A stretch of 64,000 nt of DNA from Geobacillus thermocatenulatus (GCF_002217655.1 NZ_NEWK01000001.1:1658152-1722151); one strand, 5' to 3'. Positions 46,271 to 55,501 are shown, counted from the first letter of the stretch. Numbers and translations are program-made. Notes: generated from the sequence alone by a model not told the origin.

Positions 46271-46747
46271 ATGACAAACGAAGAGGTTTGGAAAGCGTTA
46301 GAAACGGTGAAAGACCCAGAAATTCATTCGATTAGCATTGTCGATCTTGGGATGGTGGAACAGATTGACGTTCGGGATGGAGCGGTCTCGGTCTCTTTGC
46401 TGCCGACGTTTCTCGGGTGTCCGGCGCTTGACATCATCCGCGCCAGGGTGGAGGAAGCGGTGAAGCAGGCAGGGGCTTCGGCGGTGACGGTGGAGTTTCT
46501 CCGCCATCCGCCGTGGACGTCCGATCGGATCAGCGAAGCCGGGCGGGAGCGGCTGAAGCAGTTTGGCATCGCCCCGCCGCCGCGGCAAATGCCGTCAGGG
46601 GCATGGCAAGTGGCGTGTCCATATTGCGGGGCGGAGCGGACCGTTATGGAAAATTTGTTTGGCCCGACCGCCTGCCGCAGCATTTTCTATTGCCAACAAT
46701 GCAAAAATCCGTTTGAAGCGATGAAGCCTGTATTGGTTTCACGATAA
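46271..46747 (+). CDS. paaD: PaaD, epoxidase-associated DUF59 protein
   Basis: Product of 158 residues. The N-terminal DUF59/MIP18 domain (VKDPEIHSISIVDLGMVEQI, LLPTFLGCPALDIIRA) is followed by a C-terminal zinc-ribbon-like part with CPYCGAE and CQQC. It is thought to help assemble iron-sulfur or metal centres of the epoxidase system. It is separated from paaC by a 115-bp gap without a gene. Confidence 0.92.
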   Translation: MTNEEVWKALETVKDPEIHSISIVDLGMVEQIDVRDGAVSVSLLPTFLGCPALDIIRARVEEAVKQAGASAVTVEFLRHPPWTSDRISEAGRERLKQFGIAPPPRQMPSGAWQVACPYCGAERTVMENLFGPTACRSIFYCQQCKNPFEAMKPVLVSR

Positions 46748-46762
46748 GAAAAGGGAGAGGAG

Positions 46763-47083
46763 ATGTTCGCTATGTTTAAAATGATCGCTTTGTACAAACA
46801 GCCGAAAGATAAGGAACAGTTTGACGCCCATTACTACGGAACGCATGTGCCGCTGACGGAAAAAATTCCGGGCCTGCGCAAAATCACAGTGACGAAAATT
46901 ACAGGCACACCGATGGGGACGGAAAGCGAGTATTATTTGTTGTGTGAAATGTATTACGACAGCCAAGAGGCGTTTCAAGAAGCGATGAAAACGAAAGAAG
47001 CCAAAGCGTCGGCCAAAGATGTCATGTCGTTTGCCGGCGATCTCGTCACCTTTATGGTTGGTGAGGAAGTAGAGCATGAGTGA
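46763..47083 (+). CDS. EthD-family small protein
   Basis: Product of 106 residues with a ferredoxin-like dimeric alpha/beta-barrel pattern (MIALYKQPKDKEQFDAHYYG, THVPLTEKIPGL). EthD proteins are accessory components of unknown exact function, often in oxidative catabolic operons. In this operon it occupies the place where a reductase (PaaE) might be expected but has no flavin or iron-sulfur motif. The stop overlaps the next gene by 8 bp. Confidence 0.85.
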   Translation: MFAMFKMIALYKQPKDKEQFDAHYYGTHVPLTEKIPGLRKITVTKITGTPMGTESEYYLLCEMYYDSQEAFQEAMKTKEAKASAKDVMSFAGDLVTFMVGEEVEHE

Positions 47084-47852
47084 ATGGAATTCCATTGCGG
47101 TGCGGCAAGAAGGAGCGGTCGGGATCATCGAACTCGCCCGTCCGCATGTGTTGAACGCGTTGAGCCGTCAAATGGTGGCGGAAATCGTGGCGGCGGTGGA
47201 AGCGTTTGACCGGGATGAAACGGTGCGTGTCATTGTGCTCACTGGGCGTGGGCGGGCGTTTGCGGCAGGGGCGGATATTCAAGAGATGGCGGATGATGAC
47301 CCGATTCGCCTTGAGTGGCTGAACCAGTTTGCCGATTGGGATCGCCTGTCCATCGTGAAAACGCCGATGATCGCCGCGGTGAACGGATTGGCGCTCGGCG
47401 GAGGTTTTGAGCTGGCGCTTTCGTGCGACTTGATTGTCGCGTCCGCCACGGCCGAATTCGGCTTTCCGGAAGTGAACCTTGGCGTCATGCCAGGTGCGGG
47501 AGGCACGCAGAGATTAACGAAACTCATTGGACCGAAGCGGGCGCTTGAGTGGCTATGGACTGGAGAGCGCTTGTCGGCGAAGGAGGCCCACAAACTGGGC
47601 ATCGTTACGCGCGTCGTCAGCCCGGAACTGCTAATGGAAGAAACGATGCGGCTGGCGCAGCGCCTCGCCCAACAGCCGCCGTTGGCTCTCCGGCTGATCA
47701 AAGAAGCGGTGCAAAAAGCGGTCGACTATCCGCTTTATGAAGGCATGCAATTTGAGCGGAAAAACTTTTATCTGTTGTTCGCCTCGGAAGACCAAAAAGA
47801 AGGAATGGCGGCCTTCCTCGAAAAACGAAAGCCGCGCTTCCAAGGAAAATAA
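47076..47852 (+). CDS. paaF: Enoyl-CoA hydratase, PaaF type
   Basis: Product of 258 residues of the crotonase family. The oxyanion-hole segments are AFAAGADIQEM and GLALGGGFELALSCD, and the catalytic Glu lies in PEVNLGVMPGAGGTQRL. The likely reaction is hydration of 2,3-didehydroadipyl-CoA in the lower phenylacetate pathway. Assignment versus paaG rests on the conserved Glu pair. Confidence 0.87.
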   Translation: MSEWNSIAVRQEGAVGIIELARPHVLNALSRQMVAEIVAAVEAFDRDETVRVIVLTGRGRAFAAGADIQEMADDDPIRLEWLNQFADWDRLSIVKTPMIAAVNGLALGGGFELALSCDLIVASATAEFGFPEVNLGVMPGAGGTQRLTKLIGPKRALEWLWTGERLSAKEAHKLGIVTRVVSPELLMEETMRLAQRLAQQPPLALRLIKEAVQKAVDYPLYEGMQFERKNFYLLFASEDQKEGMAAFLEKRKPRFQGK

Positions 47853-47864
47853 GGGGGGCGCTTT

Positions 47865-48638
47865 ATGTACGAAACGATCCGGTATGAAGTAAAGGGGCAA
47901 GTGGCCTGGCTGACGCTCAACCGTCCGGATCAGCTCAATGCGTTTACGGAACAAATGAATGCGGAAGTGACCAAAGCGTTCAAACAAGCAGGGGCGGATC
48001 CAAACGTCCGCTGCATGGTGATCACAGGCGCGGGGCGGGCGTTTTGCGCCGGGGAAGATTTGAGCGGCGTGACGGAAGAAATGGACCATGGCGACGTGCT
48101 GCGCTCTCGATACGCGCCGATGATGAAAACGCTTCATCTTCTTGAAAAACCGGTTGTCGCGGCGGTGAACGGGGCGGCGGCCGGCGCGGGCATGAGCTTG
48201 GCGCTGGCGTGTGATTTCCGGCTCCTTTCGGAAAAAGCGAGTTTCGCTCCCGCGTTTATTCACGTCGGTCTTGTGCCGGATGCGGGCCATCTGTACTATT
48301 TGCCGCGTCTTGTCGGGCGGGCGAAGGCGCTTGAGCTGGCGGTGCTCGGGGACAAAATCTCCGCTGAACAGGCCGCCTCGCTCGGGCTGGCGACAAAGGT
48401 GATTCCTCTCTCTGATTGGGAGGAGGGAGTCAAGCAGTTTGCCGAGCGGCTCGCTGCCATGCCGACGAAGGCGATTGGACTCATCAAACGGCTGCTTCGC
48501 GAAGGCGAGGAAACAACGTTTGACCGCTACTTGGAACGGGAAGCGGAATGCCAACGCATTGCTGGCATGACGGCAGATCACCGCGAAGGCGTCAAGGCGT
48601 TCTTTGAAAAACGAAAACCATTATTCCAAGGAAACTAA
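47865..48638 (+). CDS. paaG: Epoxyphenylacetyl-CoA isomerase, PaaG type
   Basis: Product of 257 residues, crotonase family. GRAFCAGEDLSGV and NGAAAGAGMSLALACDF form the oxyanion hole; the active-site region FIHVGLVPDAGHLYYLPR carries Asp rather than the hydratase Glu, as in PaaG isomerases. It should convert the ring epoxide to oxepin-CoA and shift double bonds later in the pathway. Confidence 0.87.
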   Translation: MYETIRYEVKGQVAWLTLNRPDQLNAFTEQMNAEVTKAFKQAGADPNVRCMVITGAGRAFCAGEDLSGVTEEMDHGDVLRSRYAPMMKTLHLLEKPVVAAVNGAAAGAGMSLALACDFRLLSEKASFAPAFIHVGLVPDAGHLYYLPRLVGRAKALELAVLGDKISAEQAASLGLATKVIPLSDWEEGVKQFAERLAAMPTKAIGLIKRLLREGEETTFDRYLEREAECQRIAGMTADHREGVKAFFEKRKPLFQGN

Positions 48639-48655
48639 GCAAGGGGGATGAAACG

Positions 48656-50173
48656 ATGGCGACTGTGAAACAAAAGAAAATGGAACCGATGCCGACCAAA
48701 CGCGATTTCTATCATTTGATTGTGAACGGGGAGCGGGTGGAAAGCGCCTCGGGCGAAACGTTTGTGGTCACCAATCCGGCCACTGGCGAACCGGTCGCCC
48801 GCGTCGCCAAAGGGACGCGCGAGGACGCTGAACGGGCGGTGCAGGCGGCAAGGCAAGCGTTTGACCGTGGGAAATGGCGTCATTTTCCGGTGCAAAAGCG
48901 GGCGCGCATCTTGTATCAAATTGCATCCATCATGCGCGAACGTTTCAATGAATTGGTGGAATTGGAAATTTTGAATACCGGCAAAGCGCTGTCAGCTGCC
49001 CAAGGACAAGTGATGCAGGCGATTGAAGACTTTGAGTTTTTCGCTGGGGCGATCATTGGGCACCGCGGGGCGGTCAACCCGATGCCGGGGGCGTTTCACA
49101 ACTATACGGAAAAAGAGCCGGTCGGTGTGTGCGCCCAAATCATTCCGTGGAACTACCCGCTCATGATGGCGGCTTGGAAAATCGCGCCCGCCATTGCCGC
49201 GGGATGCTCGGTTGTCGTCAAACCGGCGTCGCTGACGCCGCTCACCTGCCTGGTGCTGGCGGAAATTTGCCACGAGGCCGGGGTGCCGGAAGGGGTCGTC
49301 AATGTGGTGACCGGAGCTGGGTCGGAAGTCGGGGACTATTTGGTGGAGCATCCGCTCGTCGACAAAGTCGCGTTTACCGGATCGACGCCGGTCGGGAAGG
49401 AAATTATGGAGAAAGCGTCGAAAACATTAAAACGGGTGACGCTCGAGTTAGGCGGCAAATCGCCAAGCCTTGTGTTTGCGGACGCCGATTTAGAAGCGGC
49501 TGTCGCCGGCTCATTGTTCGGCATTTTCTACAACAGCGGCCAATCGTGCGAGGCGCGCTCCCGCTTGTATGTGCATGAAAGCATCTATGACGCGTTTATG
49601 GAAGCGTTCGTGGCCAAAACGAAGCAGCTGAAACTCGGCGATCCGTTCGATGCCGGCACGCATGTCGGGGCGATCATCAGCCGCGGGCAGCTGGAAGTGA
49701 TTGACGAATATGTGCAATCGGCTGTCGCGGATGGAGCGACGATCGCCGCTGGAGGGAAAGAGGCGGTTGTCGCTGGGTTTGAAAACGGTTACTGGTATGA
49801 GCCGACGATTTTGACGAACGTGAACCATCAAATGAAAGCGGTTCGTGAAGAAATCTTCGGACCGGTTGTCGTTGTGATGAAATTCCGCGATGAAGCCGAA
49901 GCCATTGAATTGGCGAACGACAGCGACTATGGACTGGCCGCCGCGATTTGGACGAAAGATCATGGCCGCGCCGTTCGCGTAGCGAAGCAGCTGCGCTCCG
50001 GCATTGTCATGGTCAACAGCCCATTCTCCGCTTTCCCGGGCACGCCGTTTGGCGGCTACAAACAGTCGGGATTTGGACGCGAGTTGTCTGTCGAGGCGCT
50101 CGATTTGTACACAGAAACGAAAAGCGTGCTGTCGTATTACGGGCCGCGTCCGCTTAATCCGTTTGGCGTCTAA
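48656..50173 (+). CDS. Aldehyde dehydrogenase of phenylacetate operon
   Basis: Product of 505 residues. The fold is betaine-aldehyde-dehydrogenase-like, with IIPWNYPLMMAAWK, general base Glu in LELGGKSPSLVF and catalytic Cys in NSGQSCEARS. Two roles fit: phenylacetaldehyde to phenylacetate, or oxidation of the semialdehyde formed after oxepin-CoA ring cleavage, replacing the dehydrogenase half of PaaZ, which is absent from the window. The latter is attractive because the gene lies inside the operon between paaG and paaH. Confidence 0.85.
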   Translation: MATVKQKKMEPMPTKRDFYHLIVNGERVESASGETFVVTNPATGEPVARVAKGTREDAERAVQAARQAFDRGKWRHFPVQKRARILYQIASIMRERFNELVELEILNTGKALSAAQGQVMQAIEDFEFFAGAIIGHRGAVNPMPGAFHNYTEKEPVGVCAQIIPWNYPLMMAAWKIAPAIAAGCSVVVKPASLTPLTCLVLAEICHEAGVPEGVVNVVTGAGSEVGDYLVEHPLVDKVAFTGSTPVGKEIMEKASKTLKRVTLELGGKSPSLVFADADLEAAVAGSLFGIFYNSGQSCEARSRLYVHESIYDAFMEAFVAKTKQLKLGDPFDAGTHVGAIISRGQLEVIDEYVQSAVADGATIAAGGKEAVVAGFENGYWYEPTILTNVNHQMKAVREEIFGPVVVVMKFRDEAEAIELANDSDYGLAAAIWTKDHGRAVRVAKQLRSGIVMVNSPFSAFPGTPFGGYKQSGFGRELSVEALDLYTETKSVLSYYGPRPLNPFGV

Positions 50174-50423
50174 GGGCTTTTGCCGTTTGGCGTTTGCCAA
50201 CATACGAGAGCGGATCGCGTCCTTGGACGCAACGTTCAAGTTGCCGCCCTTGAAGGCAAGAGCGAATTCGGGCAAGCGTGAAGAGACGCGCCCGCTCGTT
50301 TGCCAAGCACCCCGTCGCGCGTGATGGGGTGCCCATTCATTTGACGGCGTCCGCCGCTTGGCGAAAGGCACGCCGGCTTGATGCATCAGCCGTCATATGC
50401 GAAAACACGAGGGGGGGAAGACG
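50174..50423 (+). other. Intra-operon spacer with hairpin
   Basis: No gene is visible. A stem GCACCCC (50308-50314) with GGGGTGC (50327-50333) could form in RNA; there is no T run, so it may be an RNA-processing or stability element rather than a terminator. Confidence 0.45.
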
Positions 50424-51287
50424 ATGATCGAACGTCTTGTTGTCGTCGGCAGCGGCGTGATGGGGAGAGGCATCGCGTATGTCGGCGCTGTCGGCGGGTT
50501 TCAGACGACCTTAGTGGACATTAAGCAAGAACAATTGGAGAGCGCCCAGAAGGAGATTGCTTCGATTTTTGAACAAGCGGTCGTTCGGGGGAAATTGACA
50601 ACGGGCGAGCGGCAAGAAGCTGAGGCGCGTCTGTCGTATTCGCTTGATTTGGCAGCCGCTGTGCGCGATGCCGATTTGGTGATCGAGGCCGTGCCGGAAA
50701 AACTTGAATGGAAAAAGCAAGTGTTCGAGACAATTGACGCCCATGCGCCAGCGTCGTGCTATTTCGCCACGAACACGTCCACGATGAGCCCGACCGAAAT
50801 CGGTTCGTTCACCAAACGGCCAGAGCGGGTGATCGCCATGCACTTTTTCAATCCGGTCCATAAAATGAAGCTTGTGGAAATCATTCGTGGCCTTGAGACG
50901 AGCGACGAAACGGCGCAAGTGGCGAAGGAAGTCGCCGCGCGGATGGGGAAAGAAACCGTTATCGTCAATGAATTTCCGGGATTCGTCACGAGCCGGATCA
51001 GCGCTCTTGTCGGCAATGAAGCGTTTTATATGCTGCAAGAAGGCGTGGGGACGCCGGAAGAGATCGACAAAGCGATCAAGCTCGGCCTCAATTTCCCGAT
51101 GGGTCCGTTTGAGCTCGCGGATTTAGTCGGGCTCGATACGAGATTGAACAACTTAAAATATTTGCACGAAAAACTCGGAGAAAAATACCGCCCGGCGCCG
51201 CTGTTGGAGCAATACGTCAAAGCGGGGCGGCTCGGCCGCAAAACAGGCCGCGGCGTCTATGACTATACGAATCGGGAAAACGGCTGA
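50424..51287 (+). CDS. paaH: 3-hydroxyadipyl-CoA dehydrogenase
   Basis: Product of 287 residues; start at 50424 after GGGGGGAAG. The NAD-binding start is VVVGSGVMGRGIAYVG, with NTSTMSPTEIG, the catalytic His in MHFFNPVHKMKLVEI and a C-terminal dehydrogenase domain (GLNFPMGPFELADLVGLD). It oxidises 3-hydroxyadipyl-CoA in the lower phenylacetate pathway. Confidence 0.92.
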   Translation: MIERLVVVGSGVMGRGIAYVGAVGGFQTTLVDIKQEQLESAQKEIASIFEQAVVRGKLTTGERQEAEARLSYSLDLAAAVRDADLVIEAVPEKLEWKKQVFETIDAHAPASCYFATNTSTMSPTEIGSFTKRPERVIAMHFFNPVHKMKLVEIIRGLETSDETAQVAKEVAARMGKETVIVNEFPGFVTSRISALVGNEAFYMLQEGVGTPEEIDKAIKLGLNFPMGPFELADLVGLDTRLNNLKYLHEKLGEKYRPAPLLEQYVKAGRLGRKTGRGVYDYTNRENG

Positions 51288-51312
51288 TCTGCCGAAAAGG
51301 ATGGGGGAGAAC

Positions 51313-52524
51313 ATGAACAGAGAAGTTGTGATTGTCGATGCGGTGCGCACGCCGATTGGCCGCTACAAGGGAGCATTGAAAGACGTCAGACCGGATGATT
51401 TGGCGGCTGTTGTCATTCGGGCGCTCATCGAGCGAAATCCGGGTTTGCCGGTCGAACAAATTGATGATGTCGTTTTTGGCAACGCCAACCAAGCCGGCGA
51501 GGACAACCGCAACGTTGCCCGCATGGCGGCGTTGTTGGCCGGGCTGCCGATTGAAGTTGCAGGGGTGACGGTCAATCGGCTGTGCGGTTCAGGGCTTGAT
51601 GCGGTCAATTATGCGGCGCGGGCGATTTTGGCTGGTGAAGCGGACATCATGATTGCGGGCGGCGTGGAAAGCATGACGCGCGCCCCGTTTGTCATGCCGA
51701 AACCGTCAAGCGATTTCCCGCGCGGCAACATCGAGATGTATGACACAACGATCGGTTGGCGCTTTATCAATCCGAAAATGCACGAAATGTACGGCACCGA
51801 CAGCATGCCGCAGACGGCGGAAAACGTAGCGAAACGGTTCGGCGTAACGCGCGAGGCGCAAGATGAGTTTGCCTACGAAAGCCAAATGAAAGCGAAACAA
51901 GCGATCGAAACGAATCGGTTTGCGGATGAACTCGTGCCGGTTGTGTACCACGATCGAAAAGGCAACCGCGTCGTTGTCGACAAAGACGAGCATCCTCGTC
52001 CGGATACGACGTTGGAGAAGCTGGCGAAGCTGCCGCCGTTGTTTGAAAACGGCACGGTCACAGCCGGCAACTCGTCCGGCGTCAATGACGGGGCAGCGGC
52101 GCTGCTCGTCATGAGCGTGGAGAAGGCGAAGGAACTCGGCCTCAAGCCGCTGGCTTCGTATGTCACCTCCGCCGTCGCCGGCGTCGAACCGGCCGTCATG
52201 GGAATCGGCCCGGTTTTTGCGACGCGCAAAGCGTTGCGCCGCGCCGGGCTGTCGCTTGACGACATTGGGCTTGTCGAGCTGAACGAAGCGTTCGCCTCAC
52301 AGGCGCTAGAGTGCATTCGCCAGCTAGAGCTCGACCGGTCGAAAGTAAACGTCAACGGGGGAGCGATCGCCCTCGGCCATCCGCTTGGGGCGAGCGGCGC
52401 CCGCATTTTGACGACATTGATTTACGAAATGCGAAAACGCGGCGTCGCCTATGGCTTGGCGACGATGTGCATCGGCGTCGGCCAAGGAATCGCCACCATT
52501 GTGAAAAACGCAGACGAACGGTGA
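51313..52524 (+). CDS. paaJ: 3-oxoadipyl-CoA thiolase
   Basis: Product of 403 residues. Active-site Cys in NRLCGSGLDAVN, His in NGGAIALGHPLGASG and second Cys in TMCIGVGQG are present. RTPIGRYKGALKDVRPDDL is typical of PaaJ/PcaF thiolases. It releases succinyl-CoA and acetyl-CoA, completing the pathway. Last gene of the operon; terminator at 52611. Confidence 0.94.
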   Translation: MNREVVIVDAVRTPIGRYKGALKDVRPDDLAAVVIRALIERNPGLPVEQIDDVVFGNANQAGEDNRNVARMAALLAGLPIEVAGVTVNRLCGSGLDAVNYAARAILAGEADIMIAGGVESMTRAPFVMPKPSSDFPRGNIEMYDTTIGWRFINPKMHEMYGTDSMPQTAENVAKRFGVTREAQDEFAYESQMKAKQAIETNRFADELVPVVYHDRKGNRVVVDKDEHPRPDTTLEKLAKLPPLFENGTVTAGNSSGVNDGAAALLVMSVEKAKELGLKPLASYVTSAVAGVEPAVMGIGPVFATRKALRRAGLSLDDIGLVELNEAFASQALECIRQLELDRSKVNVNGGAIALGHPLGASGARILTTLIYEMRKRGVAYGLATMCIGVGQGIATIVKNADER

Positions 52525-52527
52525 GAG

Positions 52528-52569
52528 CATTTCGCCAGGTTGGCCTTGTCGCGGCGGCTTGGCGAAATG
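52528..52569 (+). other. 10-bp inverted repeat after paaJ
   Basis: CATTTCGCCA (52528-52537) pairs perfectly with TGGCGAAATG (52560-52569). It lacks a T run and sits before the real terminator, so it may protect the 3' end of the long paa mRNA. Confidence 0.5.
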
Positions 52570-52610
52570 ACGCCGGATCGGGCTGCGGCCGCCCGTTGGC
52601 GCGCCGCCGA

Positions 52611-52647
52611 GAGCCGCCTGCTTTTTAGCGGTGCGGCTCTTTTTTAT
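52611..52647 (+). terminator. Terminator of paa operon
   Basis: GAGCCGC pairs with GCGGCTC across a 14-base loop, followed by six Ts and ATT. Confidence 0.88.
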
Positions 52648-52668
52648 TCCGTTTGTTTTTCGTCCGTC

Positions 52669-52697
52669 TTGCCAGCGTGAGAAAAGTTTGTTACGAT
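52669..52697 (+). promoter_or_regulatory. Promoter of paaX
   Basis: TTGCCA (52669-52674) and TACGAT (52692-52697) are 17 bp apart. No AACGTT-N5-AACGTT element is present here, so paaX seems not to be autoregulated through that site. Confidence 0.65.
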
Positions 52698-52733
52698 TAT
52701 AGTTCGAAAACAAGATAAAGGGAGTTTCATTGG

Positions 52734-53591
52734 ATGAATACGCGCTCACTCATTTTTACCATTTACGGCGACTACATCCGCCGCTACGGCGGTGAAATTT
52801 GGATCGGGAGCCTCATCCGCCTCCTTCGCGAATTCGGCCATAACGACCAAGCGGTGCGGGCGGCGGTGTCGCGCATGAGCAAGCAAGGATGGATTCAGGC
52901 AGAAAAACGCGGCAATAAAAGCTACTATTCCCTTACGGCGCGCGGCGTCAAGCGGATGGAAGAGGCGGCGCGGCGCATTTACAAAACGCGTCCCGAGCAT
53001 TGGGACGGGAAATGGCGGATCCTGATTTATACGATTCCTGAGGAGAAGCGGCATTTGCGCGACGAACTGCGAAAAGAGCTTGTTTGGAGCGGGTTTGGCA
53101 CGATGTCCAACAGCTGCTGGATGTCCCCGAACAATTTGGAGCAGCAAGTGTACGACTTGATCGACAAGTACGACATCCGCCCGTATGTCGACTTCTTTTT
53201 GGCCGAATACGACGGTCCGCATACGAACAAGCAGCTTGTGGAAAAGTGCTGGAACTTGGATGAGATCAACCAAAAATACGAGCAGTTTATTGCCGTCTAC
53301 AGCCAAAAATATGTCATTGACAAACATAAAATCGAGCGCGGCGAAATGTCGGATGCGGACTGTTTTGTCGAGCGAACGAAGCTCGTCCATGAGTACCGGA
53401 AGTTTTTGTTCATCGACCCCGGCTTGCCAGAAGAGCTGCTGCCGAACGAGTGGATGGGAAGCCATGCCGCCGCCTTGTTCAACGACTATTACCAACAGCT
53501 CGCCGCGCCGGCCAGCCGTTTCTTTGAAGCGGTGTTTCAAGAAGGGGTAGAGCTTGACAAAAAAGAAGAGGAAGAGACCTCCGTGGAATGA
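52734..53591 (+). CDS. paaX: Phenylacetic acid degradation repressor PaaX
   Basis: Product of 285 residues. The N-terminal winged-helix domain reads TRSLIFTIYGDYIRRYGGEI and VRAAVSRMSKQGW. The middle and C-terminal PaaX domains follow (RILIYTIPEEKRHLRDELRK). PaaX represses phenylacetate genes and is released by phenylacetyl-CoA. It has its own promoter and terminator-like stem. It is the best candidate to bind the shared palindromes before paaK, paaA and the phenylalanine dehydrogenase gene. Confidence 0.94.
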   Translation: MNTRSLIFTIYGDYIRRYGGEIWIGSLIRLLREFGHNDQAVRAAVSRMSKQGWIQAEKRGNKSYYSLTARGVKRMEEAARRIYKTRPEHWDGKWRILIYTIPEEKRHLRDELRKELVWSGFGTMSNSCWMSPNNLEQQVYDLIDKYDIRPYVDFFLAEYDGPHTNKQLVEKCWNLDEINQKYEQFIAVYSQKYVIDKHKIERGEMSDADCFVERTKLVHEYRKFLFIDPGLPEELLPNEWMGSHAAALFNDYYQQLAAPASRFFEAVFQEGVELDKKEEEETSVE

Positions 53592-53631
53592 ACCGGGATG
53601 CACGGCGCAACAGCAGCTGGGCATCCCGGTT
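53591..53631 (+). terminator. Terminator-like stem after paaX
   Basis: An 11-bp perfect stem, AACCGGGATGC with GCATCCCGGTT, begins at the paaX stop codon. The following T run is weak, so efficiency is uncertain. Confidence 0.6.
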
Positions 53632-53903
53632 GCCGTTTATGGAACGTTTGGTGCGGCGTCGTGGAAGAAGTATGTTGCCGTCCAAATGATCATCATTGGT
53701 GTGGGTGCCTCCTCATCATTGTTGAGTGTTCACCACTGTGGGGGACTGGGGCAGCCTCACTGACGAAAAACAGGCTTCAAAGGGAATTCATACGGTTGAA
53801 TTGGTGTTCGTTTTTTTCTACGTTATAGAAATCAGCCATTCTCATCTTCGAAAAAATATGGTATCGTTTATATATAACGTATTTTTTACGGCGTGTGAAT
53901 GTA
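53632..53903 (+). promoter_or_regulatory. Upstream region of nitronate monooxygenase fragment, degenerate operator
   Basis: No gene is visible. Near its end ATCGTT (53863-53868) and AACGTA (53876-53881) surround TATATAT, a loosened version of the operator found before the paa and phenylalanine dehydrogenase genes, with spacer 7 instead of 5. This was probably the native promoter of the nitronate monooxygenase gene before the 1.6-kb insertion separated them. Confidence 0.35.
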
Positions 53904-53988
53904 ATGAATGATATTTGCCGTTTGCTCAATCTTCGTTATCCAATCATCCAAGGGGGGATGGGCAACATCAGCAACGCCGAGCTGGCTA
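53904..53988 (+). repeat. Diverged direct repeat flanking 1.6-kb insertion
   Basis: This segment corresponds to 55595-55679, the start of nitronate monooxygenase, with only a few mismatches over the first 80 bases and increasing divergence after. The two copies flank the AT-rich DUF3221-protease pair. Confidence 0.85.
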
Positions 53989-54008
53989 GTTCGGTATCAA
54001 AGGCGTGA
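53904..54008 (+). pseudogene. Nitronate monooxygenase 5' fragment
   Basis: Thirty-four codons match the start of the intact gene at 55595, with a few base differences (residues 1-28 identical, then SSVSKA against SAVSEA), and end in TGA. It keeps the upstream region but not the enzyme. The differences show it is a diverged allele rather than an exact duplication. Confidence 0.9.
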
Positions 54009-54111
54009 ATGCACTTGGGATCATCAATGTTCATTAGTGTGTTATTCTGTCCTGAAAGGGAAATTTGTTCATAACGATGGACCGGGAAACGAAATTGCTG
54101 GGGGGGATGGT

Positions 54112-54465
54112 ATGAGGAGATATATCTTGGTGAGTATTATTTTGTGTTCCATAGCATTATTATTCTTCTTTAGTGAATATAGCGCGAATCGCTCTCCTAA
54201 TCAAGCAACTGTTTCGGAAGGTTTTATTATTATGAAAGAAGGGGAAGTCTATTTAGTTGAAGATCAAGATTTTATTCAAGACGACGCCAATAAATTATCC
54301 ATACAGGAATTAAGAAGAAAATACCATATGAGTAAGTTATGGATTACGGGAGCTGGTGCTTTGGGAGGAATAAAAAACGGGCAAAAGGTCAGAGTGTGGT
54401 ATTCAGAGATTCTAGAATCGTATCCTAGCAAAATTAAAGTTACGAAAATTGAGTCTATTAAATAA
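54112..54465 (+). CDS. DUF3221-type exported small protein
   Basis: Product of 117 residues. An N-terminal hydrophobic segment (residues 4-21) can serve as signal peptide or anchor. The remaining domain (GFIIMKEGEVYLVEDQDF, LWITGAGALGGIKNGQKVRV) resembles DUF3221 proteins, small OB-like domains of unknown function in Bacillaceae. It is strongly AT-rich compared with flanking genes and lies in the insertion with a protease gene 27 bp downstream. Confidence 0.7.
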   Translation: MRRYILVSIILCSIALLFFFSEYSANRSPNQATVSEGFIIMKEGEVYLVEDQDFIQDDANKLSIQELRRKYHMSKLWITGAGALGGIKNGQKVRVWYSEILESYPSKIKVTKIESIK

Positions 54466-54492
54466 TAATTGAAATAAAAAGGGGGGGGCTTT

Positions 54493-55501
54493 ATGAAAAA
54501 AATTGTGCTTATCATTTTTGTCATGATTGTGGTTATCATGTCGTCTATAATGAATACCCGGGCAACCGTTCTTGCTCAAAAAAACAGTCATAATGCTTAT
54601 GACATGATCAATTCAAAAGGCGAAATCATTAAGTATGAAGATTACATGAAAAAGTTAAAGAATTCAAGAGTTTTCGTCACAGAGGGATCGGAAGGCACCG
54701 GTGAAGTTCTTCCAAAGGCAGAGATCAATATAGATTTCAAAAAAAGCAAGCCTTACAAATATAATTTAAACCCTGAAACAACATATATCGGTGATAAATC
54801 TCCGAATGAATATTTTCCTCAGGTTGTGATTGGTGCTGATGGTCGTACAAAGGTCTCCAATACTTCAGTTCCCCCTTACAGACAAATTGCGTACATTGAA
54901 TTGGAATTTAGAGATGGTTGGTATGCTTGCACTGGAACTATTATTGGGAAAGATAAAGTTCTTACAAATGCACATTGTGTGATGGATGTTATGAATCAGT
55001 CCGGCGCGATAAATGGTTATGTATATCCCGCCATGAATAATAATATATATTCATACGGTGTATATCAAATAGTAGATTATTATATTACGAGCAACTATGT
55101 TCAAACAGGAGACCCAACCCAAGACTTTGCGGTGCTTAAGCTTAGCACATATTTAGGGAAAAATATTGGTGATGTAGTCGGGTACCTTCCGTTAAGACAA
55201 GTATCTAATATTCAAGGTACGTCAGTAAAGATTTATGGATATCCAGGGGATAAAATCGAACAGTATCAAAGAAATATCTCAATGGGGAATGACTGGCTCT
55301 GTTTCCAAAGAAACCAATGAACTTGCATTTTATCAAATTGATACTTATAATGGGCAATCCGGTTCTTCTTTACTAAACTCATCAAACGAAATCGTTGCTG
55401 TTCATAGAGGGAGCTTTAGCATCAATAGTACTACTTACAATGGGGGGCCGAAAATGATTAAACCGGTATATGATTTTATTCGAGCAGCAATGCAAAATTA
55501 A
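54493..55501 (+). pseudogene. V8/glutamyl-endopeptidase-like serine protease, frameshifted
   Basis: The first frame (54493-55320) has a signal peptide, pro-region, catalytic His in TNAHC and Asp in DFAVLKL. The last part with catalytic Ser in GQSGSSLLN is in the +1 frame and runs to 55501. The shift lies near 55270-55290. Joined, the product would be about 335 residues, normal for secreted S1B glutamyl endopeptidases. It is either a recently broken gene or a sequencing error; programmed frameshifting is not expected in this family. AT-rich like its neighbour. Confidence 0.8.

Noticed and set aside
54493..55501. Programmed ribosomal frameshift in the protease gene
   Set aside because: No slippery sequence or stimulatory structure is evident and the family is not known for recoding; mutation or error is simpler.
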